The position numbers and the translations under genes were made by a program. Positions 1-5,702 of a stretch of DNA of 8,789 bases are shown one piece after another (within the stretch, counting starts at the first letter, position 1; each line of letters starts with the position of its first letter). The DNA comes from Tumulicola sp039922955 (lineage in GTDB: Bacteria; Vulcanimicrobiota; Vulcanimicrobiia; Vulcanimicrobiales; Vulcanimicrobiaceae): NCBI GenBank assembly GCA_039922955.1, contig JBDTDR010000143.1:1-8789 (forward strand). The letters are read 5' to 3'. The notes under the pieces are model-generated. The model made no database searches. It had not been told where the DNA came from and worked only from the letters and a program-made list of their open reading frames with translations.

Positions 1-35
1 GCCTTTTGCCCGAATACTTCGTTGCTCATCAGTCA

Positions 36-87
36 CGAAGCTACGGCTTCGCTCCCTCTTCGCGCCTCGTCTCCGAACAAAATTCGG
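36..87. repeat. two small hairpins downstream of the efflux gene
   Basis: Two short inverted repeats lie in the 134 nt between the window edge and the stop codon of the leftward transporter gene. The first is CGAAGC (36-41) with GCTTCG (46-51) around a TACG loop. The second is CCGAA (73-77) with TTCGG (83-87) around CAAAA. They sit where the transporter transcript would end, so they could act as a 3' structure or weak terminator, but neither is followed by a T-run on the minus strand. They could also be part of a dispersed intergenic repeat. No gene is supported in 1-134. Confidence 0.3.
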
Positions 88-134
88 CGCCGGATCCAAA
101 AATCACCATAACCCTACAGGCTCCTAGCCGGGCG

Positions 135-1670
135 CTATTCGAGGGCGACCGCAGGTCTGCCGATGGGAGCGCGAGGAGCACGCAGCAGAAGGACCAACGG
201 CGTCAGCAGCAGCGTGATCGCGCCCAGAACGTAGAACGCGTCGGCAAACGCCATCGTGGCGGCTTGCTGGTTCGCCAGCACCGCGATCGCGGCGATCGGC
301 GCGTGATGCTGCAGTGCCTGCGCGACCGCGGGGTTCTTTAGCGTGATGCCGCCGGCCAACGTGTCGAGATGCAGCGCCGTCCGGCGATCGAGCAGCGTCA
401 CCAAGAACGCCGTCGAGACCGACCCGCCGAGTTGCTGGCAAAGACTGAGCAGCGAGGTGGCTTTCTGCGTGTCGATGCCGCTGACGGACCTGAGCACCAC
501 GACCGAGAGCGGAACGAACAGCATTCCAAAACCGAGGCCGCCGAGGATCAACGGATAGACGAAGGTTCCAAAATCGCTGTCGGTGGTGAGAACCTGACCG
601 GTATTGACGTTGGCGATCGCAACGAGCACGAAGCCGATCGCCAGCAGCGTCGCCGGCTTCACATGGAGCCGGCTAAGCAGAACGAGCGTGACGGGGGTCA
701 TGATCATAATCGCGATGGCGCGCAGCAAGATCGATTCGCCTGAGAGCGTGGCCGTGAAGTTCAGCAGCAGTTGTTGGAATTGGGGTGTGAGGATCACGCC
801 GCCGAAGAGTCCGACGGCTAGCGTCATGGCCAGCAAACATCCCGCCGCGACGGTCCGATTTCCCGTCAGGATGCGCAGGTCGACGATCGGATTGCGAACG
901 ACCCGCAGTTCCCACCATGCAAAGAGCGCCAGCGAGACGACCGACAGAGCTGCGGTGAACGCGATGTTGCCATCGTTGAACCAATCGTACCGCTCGCCTT
1001 CGTCCAAGACGTATTGCAGCGAACCCAGCCCCGCGGCCATGAGCGCGAGGCCGACGCCGTCGACGCTTGGCCGGCCGCGTTGCTCGGGGTTGCGCAGCAG
1101 CGTGGCGCACAGCAGTGCCGCGGCGATGCCCGGAATGATGTTGATGTAGAAGACCCAGTTCCACGAGAGCTGGTCGGTCAAGACGCCGCCCAGGGTCGGG
1201 CCGATCGATGGCCCGATGATGGCGCCGATCGACGTGAGCGCCTGGCTTAGCCCGAGCTGCTTAGCCGGAAACGTATCGCGCATGATCGCCTGCCCGGTCG
1301 CGATCAAACCGCCGCCGCACAGGCCCTGCAGGATCCGGAAGAAGACGAGTTCATCGAGCGATCTCGAGATGCCGCACAGCGCCGAGGCAATCGTAAAGCC
1401 GACGATGGCCGCCACGTAATACTGCCGCCGCCCCATGAGCTGCTGCAACCAGGGCGTTAGCGGGATGATGATGACCGCCGCAATGATGTAGCCGGTGATG
1501 ATCCAAGCGCCCTCGTCGAAGTTCGCGCCCATGTTGCCCTGAATCGTGGGAAGCGCCACGTTGACGATCGTCGCGTCGAGCACTTGCAGCAGCGTCGCGC
1601 CCATGACGCCCGCCACGATCAACCAGCGGCGTGTGCCGTACTCGACGAGATCGCCGTCCTGTTGGATCAC
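135..1670 (-). CDS. DHA2-family (EmrB/QacA-type) MFS drug efflux transporter
   Basis: This is a 511-residue inner-membrane transporter of the major facilitator superfamily, DHA2 drug:H+ antiporter class, expected to have 14 transmembrane helices and to export lipophilic or cationic compounds using the proton gradient. Visible signatures are the helix-1 motif LDATIVNVALPTI (31-43), the loop 2-3 motif LQQLMGRRQ (75-83), RILQGLCGG (112-120), and the antiporter motif C IGPSIGPTLGG (152-162), followed by SWNWVFYIN (169-177). Length and motif order are normal for EmrB-like proteins. The start is a GTG at 1670. The frame stays open about 30 codons further upstream but holds no ATG, GTG or TTG, and the protein already begins about 15 residues before helix 1, as is usual. 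No HlyD/EmrA adaptor, outer-membrane channel or TetR/MarR regulator is adjacent, so it may work alone as in Gram-positive DHA2 pumps. The substrate cannot be read from sequence. Confidence 0.93.
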   Translation of the reverse strand: MIQQDGDLVEYGTRRWLIVAGVMGATLLQVLDATIVNVALPTIQGNMGANFDEGAWIITGYIIAAVIIIPLTPWLQQLMGRRQYYVAAIVGFTIASALCGISRSLDELVFFRILQGLCGGGLIATGQAIMRDTFPAKQLGLSQALTSIGAIIGPSIGPTLGGVLTDQLSWNWVFYINIIPGIAAALLCATLLRNPEQRGRPSVDGVGLALMAAGLGSLQYVLDEGERYDWFNDGNIAFTAALSVVSLALFAWWELRVVRNPIVDLRILTGNRTVAAGCLLAMTLAVGLFGGVILTPQFQQLLLNFTATLSGESILLRAIAIMIMTPVTLVLLSRLHVKPATLLAIGFVLVAIANVNTGQVLTTDSDFGTFVYPLILGGLGFGMLFVPLSVVVLRSVSGIDTQKATSLLSLCQQLGGSVSTAFLVTLLDRRTALHLDTLAGGITLKNPAVAQALQHHAPIAAIAVLANQQAATMAFADAFYVLGAITLLLTPLVLLLRAPRAPIGRPAVALE

Positions 1671-2034
1671 GGAGCCGACAACCCGGTCGGCCGTTACGGG
1701 AGTTTCGCCCGTCCGGGTCCTCAGCGCCGGTGATTCGGGTCGCGAGCGCCGCGATGAAAATCAAGATCGCGAAGATGTGAAGCCGTTCGTAAAGCTGCCG
1801 TCGTGGTTTTACGGTCGCGACGCCGGTCGGGGCCCACAATCCTGATTGGGCAATCGTCAAAAAGCCACGGACGGCGGAAGCAGACAAGGTGCGCTGCGGC
1901 GAGCGGCACTCCGAGGCGCTAGGCGTCCCATTTGCCGTCGTCACGTCCGCGGACGACGTTTAGGCGCGCAAGCAGGGGCAGGTCTAGCAGGATGCGGGAG
2001 GCGCACTTCGGGGCGTTCGGCAGTTTCGCTCCCC

Positions 2035-2084
2035 TTGGTTACCTTTGGCGCAGGTAAACAAAAAACCAATCGCGGCCGGTAACC
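2035..2084. repeat. nested complementary segments in the intergenic region
   Basis: Several overlapping inverted repeats compete for the same bases. TTGGTT (2035-2040) pairs with AACCAA (2064-2069). TTACCT (2039-2044) pairs with AGGTAA (2052-2057). GGTTACC (2037-2043) pairs with GGTAACC (2078-2084). These could form alternative hairpins in a leader RNA or serve as protein-binding half-sites. Each stem is only 6-7 bp and no function is implied by sequence alone. Confidence 0.3.
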
Positions 2085-2156
2085 TAGCCGCCTGGGTGGT
2101 CTCGGCGCAGATGGACGGTGGTAAAATAAGACAGACGCACCATAACGCCGGTTCGC

Positions 2157-2179
2157 AAATGTCAAGGGAAATGTCAAGG
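2157..2179 (+). repeat. tandem 11-nt direct repeat upstream of the antitoxin
   Basis: AAATGTCAAGG occurs at 2157-2167 and again, identically, at 2169-2179, giving a 12-nt period. The second copy runs into the purine-rich Shine-Dalgarno-like AAGGAGAGG (2176-2184). Toxin-antitoxin promoters are commonly autorepressed by the antitoxin through short repeated sites, so this may be an operator. A simple duplication of the ribosome-binding region is the alternative. Confidence 0.45.
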
Positions 2180-2184
2180 AGAGG
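2176..2184 (+). promoter_or_regulatory. ribosome binding site of the antitoxin gene
   Basis: AAGGAGAGG lies 12 nt upstream of the ATG at 2197. The spacing is somewhat long, but there is no other ATG, GTG or TTG in this frame between the upstream stop codon (2143-2145) and 2197, so this site decides the start. Confidence 0.5.
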
Positions 2185-2196
2185 AAAGCGTTACCG

Positions 2197-2364
2197 ATGT
2201 ACCAACCCAAAGGCGACCCGTTTTTTGAACAGCTAAAAGCTGACGTTCAAGAAGGCATTGAAGATGCGGACGCGGGCAGACTCGTCCCAGAGGAAGACGT
2301 GCGCGAGCACTTCAGCTCGCGTGGCGAGCAACTTCGCGGCGACATAAATCGGTCCAAACGCTAA
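2197..2364 (+). CDS. short ParD-like antitoxin of a ParE-type toxin-antitoxin pair
   Basis: A 55-residue acidic protein is encoded immediately before the toxin, with its TAA at 2362-2364 and the toxin GTG at 2366. It reads MYQPKGDPFFEQLKADVQEG and continues with IEDADAGRLVPEEDVREHF. The pattern of an amphipathic helix, then an 'AGR-V/L-x-EEDV' segment, matches the C-terminal toxin-binding part of ParD-like antitoxins, which wraps around and neutralises the partner toxin. The usual N-terminal ribbon-helix-helix DNA-binding part is missing: about 55 residues instead of about 80, and no start codon in frame upstream before the stop at 2143. It may therefore neutralise without repressing, or it may be a truncated family member. 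The identification rests on position, size and this pattern, not on a clear family signature. Confidence 0.72.
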   Translation: MYQPKGDPFFEQLKADVQEGIEDADAGRLVPEEDVREHFSSRGEQLRGDINRSKR

Positions 2365-2365
2365 C

Positions 2366-2641
2366 GTGCCGCGCGTCGACTATTCCGAGCGAGCTCTTGG
2401 CGACCTCAACGCAATTTATTCGTACATCACGGAGGATAGCATTGACATCGCGGAAGCCGTGCTCGAGTCGATTCTCGATGTCGTCAAAATGCTGGAACGG
2501 GCGCCGCGCGCGGGGCGTCTCCGCCTGGAGCATGGGTCGGATATTCGCACCGTGCCGGTCTATCCATTCATTGTGTTCTATCGATCGCTAAAAGCCGACT
2601 CTGTAGTTCAAGTCCTACGTGTTATTGCTGCCGTCGCGTAA
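2366..2641 (+). CDS. RelE/ParE-superfamily toxin
   Basis: This is a 91-residue toxin-like protein of the RelE/ParE fold. Typical elements are the N-terminal YSERALGDLNAIYSYI (6-21), in which a first strand leads into the long helix, a second helix ending in LERAPRAGRLR (43-53), and the sheet strands DIRTVPVYPFIVFYR (59-73) and VVQVLRVI (80-87). ParE members inhibit DNA gyrase and RelE members cleave mRNA at the ribosome. The sequence resembles ParE-type proteins more, but the target is inferred. The start is a GTG one base after the antitoxin stop, so translation is probably coupled to the antitoxin. The C-terminus RVIAAVA lacks the common 'RV-x-H-x-x-R' ending, which may reduce or alter activity. 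The gene converges on the sufT-like gene 30 bp downstream, with no obvious terminator between them. Confidence 0.88.
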   Translation: MPRVDYSERALGDLNAIYSYITEDSIDIAEAVLESILDVVKMLERAPRAGRLRLEHGSDIRTVPVYPFIVFYRSLKADSVVQVLRVIAAVA

Positions 2642-2671
2642 CGCGCGCAAACCTTACGTTCGAGGTGGCTC

Positions 2672-2983
2672 CTACCAGATGCCGAGTAGGACCTTGACGT
2701 CGTCGGAGGCCATCGTTTTTGGGTCCCAGGGCGGCGTGAACGTGATCTCCACGTTGGCGGTCTTGACGCCTTCGACGGCGAGCACGTGGTCTTCGACCGA
2801 CTTCTTGAACATCGGCCCGACCGGACACATCGGCGACGTCAGCGTCATCATGACGGTGACGTGCTCGCCGCTCTCGCCCTCGGCGGTGACGTCGTAGATC
2901 AATCCCAGCTCGAGGACTCCGAGGTTGAGCTCGGGATCTTTGACGACGATTAAAGCTTCGCGCACCTGTTCCACGGTTGGCAT
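2672..2983 (-). CDS. sufT: SufT/PaaD-like MIP18-family (DUF59) iron-sulfur assembly factor
   Basis: This is a 103-residue cytoplasmic protein of the MIP18/DUF59 family, whose members help deliver or mature Fe-S clusters on target proteins (SufT, PaaD, eukaryotic CIA2). Family marks are VKDPELNLGVLELGLIYDV (14-32) with the DPE motif, the reactive cysteine in LTSPMCPVGPMF (Cys53), and VEITFTPPWDP (78-88) near the end, closing with GIW. I chose the ATG at 2983 because family members begin just before the first helix (VEQVREAL). A TTG at 3052 would add 23 residues without family similarity, although a GAGGAG lies in that extension. There is no other suf/isc gene in the window, so the gene is a stand-alone copy divergent from clpC. 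The symbol is a family-level assignment. Confidence 0.88.
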   Translation of the reverse strand: MPTVEQVREALIVVKDPELNLGVLELGLIYDVTAEGESGEHVTVMMTLTSPMCPVGPMFKKSVEDHVLAVEGVKTANVEITFTPPWDPKTMASDDVKVLLGIW

Positions 2984-3172
2984 ACGCTTCGGGGATTCGG
3001 CGGTTCGGAAGGTAAACTCCTCGAATTCGAGATAGTGAGGATGGCAGAACAACCGAGCAGGCGATGCGCTGCGGGGGCGGCAGGCGCCGCCGGCAGGGGG
3101 TAACCTGACACGAAACTTGCTCGGCGCGAGTAGAGTTAAAGAGGTAACGCGCGGAAAGGAAAACCTAGACCA
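2984..3172. other. divergent control region between sufT-like gene and clpC
   Basis: This 189-nt interval must hold the promoters of both divergent genes. It contains a perfect 12-bp palindrome CTCGAATTCGAG (3020-3031) and a GC-rich inverted repeat GGCGGC (3076-3081) with GCCGCC (3086-3091). A purine-rich AAAGGA (3155-3160) lies 12 nt before the clpC ATG. CTGACA (3105-3110) could be a -35 element but has no good -10 at 16-18 nt. I see no CtsR-type heptad repeat (GGTCAAA-like) or CIRCE palindrome, so heat-shock control of the kind known in Firmicutes is not supported. Confidence 0.45.
3020..3031. repeat. perfect 12-bp palindrome between sufT-like gene and clpC
   Basis: CTCGAATTCGAG is fully self-complementary. 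It lies 37 nt upstream of the preferred sufT-like start and about 140 nt upstream of clpC, so it could be a dimeric-repressor site or chance. If the sufT-like gene starts at 3052 instead, the palindrome is coding. Confidence 0.3.
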
Positions 3173-5671
3173 ATGTCAATGTGGGAGCCCTTCACCGAGC
3201 GAGCACGGCGTAGTATCGTTCTCGCTCAAGAAGAAGCGCAACGCCTCGGAAACAATTATATCGGAACCGAGCACATTCTGCTCGGGATCATCTCCGAGGG
3301 CGAGAGCCTGGCCGCCAAAGTGCTCGAATCGCTGGGCGTCAACTTGGCCAAGGTGCGCCAAGAGGTCGAGGCGATCGTCGGCCGGGGCGGCCAAACGGTT
3401 CAGCAGGAGATGGTGTTCACGCCGCGTGCAAAGCGCGTGATCGAGCTGGCCTTCGAAGAGGCGCGTCAACTCAACCATAACTATATCGGAACCGAGCATC
3501 TGCTGCTCGGACTGATTCGCGAGGGCGAAGGCGTCGCCGCGCGCGTGTTGACCAACCTGGGCGTCGATCCGGCAAAAGTTCGCGTGCAGACCACCTCGCT
3601 GCTGGGTGCCGAGGGTCAACCCCCCGCGCCCAAGGGCAAGAGCAAAACGCCGACGCTCGACGCCTACGGGCGCGACCTGACGCAGCTCGCGCGCGACAAC
3701 AAGCTCGACCCGGTGATCGGCCGGAATAACGAGATCGAGCGCGTCATTCAAATTCTCTCACGCCGCACCAAAAATAACCCGGCGCTGATCGGCGAACCGG
3801 GCGTCGGCAAGACGGCGATTGCTGAAGGTTTGGCGCAGCGCGTCATCAATGGCGACATCCCCGAACCGCTGCGCGACCGGCGCGTGATCACGCTCGATCT
3901 GGCCGGTTTGGTGGCCGGCACGAAGTACCGCGGCGAGTTTGAGGAACGCATGAAGCGCGTGATGGACGAGATCCGCACGGCCGCCGGCGAGATCATCCTG
4001 TTCATTGACGAACTGCACACGCTGGTCGGCGCGGGCGCGGCCGAGGGTGCGATCGACGCCAGCAATATCATCAAGCCGGCCTTGGCGCGCGGCGAACTGC
4101 AGTGCATCGGCGCGACGACCCTCAACGAATTCCGCAAGCACATCGAAAAAGACTCGGCCCTCGAACGGCGCTTCCAGCCGGTCATGGTCGGCGAACCGTC
4201 GGTCGAGGAAACGGTCGAGATCCTCAAAGGTTTGCGCGATCGGTACGAAGCCCATCACAAAGTGCAAATTACCGACGAAGCGCTGGCGGCCGCCGCCAAA
4301 CTGAGCGATCGCTACATCACCGACCGGTTCTTGCCCGATAAGGCCGTCGATCTGATCGACGAAGCGAGTTCGCGCGTACGCTTGCAGGCGACGTTGCCCT
4401 CGCCTGAGGTTCGCGAGATCGACGCGCAACTGCGCCGGGCGATCGCCGAAAAGGAATCGGTAGTTAAGAATCAAGAGTTCGATCGAGTCGCCTCGATTCG
4501 CGATCGCGAGGAGAAGCTGCGCCTCGAAAAAGCGCGCCTGGAGCAAGCTTTCCAGGAACGCCGCGCGCAGGGCGACGGCATCTTGCGCGTGACGGCCGAA
4601 AACGTTGCCGAAATCGTTTCGGCGTGGACGAGAATTCCGGTGAGCCGGTTGGCGCAGGCCGAGACCGAAAAGCTCCTCAAGATGAAGGATCTGCTGCACC
4701 TACGCGTGATCGGTCAGGAAGAGGCCATCGAAGTTATCACGCGAGCCATCCGGCGCTCGCGCGCCGGCCTCAAGAGTCCCAGTCGGCCAATCGGTTCGTT
4801 CATCTTCCTCGGTCCGACCGGAGTCGGCAAAACCGAAGTTGCACGTAGCGTCGCCGCACTGCTCTTCGACGACGAGGAGTCGATGATTCGCATCGACATG
4901 TCGGAGTACATGGAGAAGTATTCGGTGAGCCGGCTCGTCGGCGCGCCTCCCGGTTACGTTGGCTATGAAGAGGGCGGCCAGCTTACGGAGGCCGTTCGCC
5001 GGCGGCCGTACGCGGTGGTGCTGCTCGACGAGATCGAAAAGGCGCATCCCGACGTCTTCAACTTGCTCCTGCAGGTGCTCGACGACGGGCGTCTGACCGA
5101 CTCGCAAGGCCGGCAAGTGGACTTCAAAAACTGCGTCATCGTCATGACCTCGAACGTCGGCGCGACCGGTATGACCACGAGCACCGACATCGGCTTCCGC
5201 CCGCAAAAGAGTACCGCCGAAGACGAAGCCAAAGCGTACGAGCGGATGAAGAACAAGGTGCTCGAAGAAGTCAAAGCCACGTTCCGTCCCGAGTTTCTCA
5301 ACCGCGTCGACGAGGTCGTCGTTTTCCACCAGCTTACGCGCGCGCAGATCGAAGCGATCGTTACGCTCGAACTCGAGAAGGTCATTCGCGAAGTCAAGGC
5401 TCAGGAAATGGAACTCAAAGTCACCGAGGCGGCGAAGCTGCTGCTGGCTCGGAAAGGCTGGGATCCGCAGTTCGGTGCGCGCCCGTTGCGCCGCGCCATT
5501 CAGCGCATGGTCGAGGACGAACTGGCTGAGGAAATGCTCAAAGGCGTGTTCGGGTCCGGGGATCACATTCTCGGCGACGTCGATCCCGACGATCCCGACA
5601 AGATGAAGTATTCGAAGATTCCGTCGGTCGAGCCGCCCGCGGCTCCCACGACGGAAGCCGCCGTAACCTGA
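3173..5671 (+). CDS. clpC: ATP-dependent Clp protease ATP-binding subunit ClpC
   Basis: This 832-residue class I Hsp100 AAA+ unfoldase forms a hexamer that unfolds substrates and threads them into ClpP. In order it has two Clp_N repeats (about 4-70 and 80-145, sharing NYIGTEH-LLG), AAA-1 with Walker A GEPGVGKT (207-214) and Walker B IILFIDE (274-280), a short UVR-type middle domain (about 430-465, NQEFDRVASIRDREEKL), AAA-2 with Walker A GPTGVGKT (547-554) and Walker B VVLLDE (615-620), the ClpP-docking loop IGF (673-675), and sensor-2 GAR (768-770). The short middle domain separates it from ClpB, and the IGF loop shows it is protease-linked. ATG 3173 is preferred to ATG 3179 because AAAGGA (3155-3160) is nearer to it. 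No ctsR, mcsA, mcsB, radA or clpP is adjacent. The next gene begins 31 nt downstream, suggesting cotranscription with an exported protein, which is not a typical partner. Confidence 0.98.
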   Translation: MSMWEPFTERARRSIVLAQEEAQRLGNNYIGTEHILLGIISEGESLAAKVLESLGVNLAKVRQEVEAIVGRGGQTVQQEMVFTPRAKRVIELAFEEARQLNHNYIGTEHLLLGLIREGEGVAARVLTNLGVDPAKVRVQTTSLLGAEGQPPAPKGKSKTPTLDAYGRDLTQLARDNKLDPVIGRNNEIERVIQILSRRTKNNPALIGEPGVGKTAIAEGLAQRVINGDIPEPLRDRRVITLDLAGLVAGTKYRGEFEERMKRVMDEIRTAAGEIILFIDELHTLVGAGAAEGAIDASNIIKPALARGELQCIGATTLNEFRKHIEKDSALERRFQPVMVGEPSVEETVEILKGLRDRYEAHHKVQITDEALAAAAKLSDRYITDRFLPDKAVDLIDEASSRVRLQATLPSPEVREIDAQLRRAIAEKESVVKNQEFDRVASIRDREEKLRLEKARLEQAFQERRAQGDGILRVTAENVAEIVSAWTRIPVSRLAQAETEKLLKMKDLLHLRVIGQEEAIEVITRAIRRSRAGLKSPSRPIGSFIFLGPTGVGKTEVARSVAALLFDDEESMIRIDMSEYMEKYSVSRLVGAPPGYVGYEEGGQLTEAVRRRPYAVVLLDEIEKAHPDVFNLLLQVLDDGRLTDSQGRQVDFKNCVIVMTSNVGATGMTTSTDIGFRPQKSTAEDEAKAYERMKNKVLEEVKATFRPEFLNRVDEVVVFHQLTRAQIEAIVTLELEKVIREVKAQEMELKVTEAAKLLLARKGWDPQFGARPLRRAIQRMVEDELAEEMLKGVFGSGDHILGDVDPDDPDKMKYSKIPSVEPPAAPTTEAAVT

Positions 5672-5702
5672 GGTAGAGCCGATTTCCAACGCGCGTTAGC
5701 GC

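Larger units (their letters stand above)
1671..2196. other. 526-nt intergenic region between the efflux gene and the toxin-antitoxin pair
   Basis: I see no convincing gene here. Open frames exist on both strands, but their translations are Arg-rich and low in hydrophobic core residues. One minus-strand frame carries a hydrophobic run near 1735-1790 but continues out of frame through the transporter gene, so I treat it as a shadow. The region must carry promoters for both divergent units. It contains nested inverted repeats (2035-2084), an AT-rich TAAAAT (2122-2127) that could be a -10 element without a clear -35 partner, and a tandem 11-nt repeat (2157-2179). It could also hold the remains of a decayed gene. 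Confidence 0.5.

Noticed and set aside
1351..1944. Minus-strand open frame upstream of and overlapping the transporter start, with a hydrophobic segment (LHIFAILIFIAAL)
   Set aside because: More than half of it runs out of frame through the conserved transporter N-terminus and becomes Arg/His-rich. The hydrophobic run alone does not make a gene, though a small leader peptide cannot be excluded.
2045..2236. Open frame containing MSREMSRRGKR upstream of the antitoxin
   Set aside because: It overlaps the antitoxin start in another frame. Its repeated peptide is just the tandem DNA repeat translated, and the antitoxin frame fits the downstream toxin context better.
3255..3512. Near-identical segments around 3255-3286 and 3479-3510 as a DNA repeat element
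   Set aside because: They encode the matching NYIGTEH-LLG parts of the two Clp_N repeats, an ancient and expected internal duplication of ClpC.
3173..5671. ClpB as an alternative identity for the large chaperone
   Set aside because: The long coiled-coil middle domain of ClpB is missing, and the IGF loop that docks ClpP is present, so ClpC is the better call.
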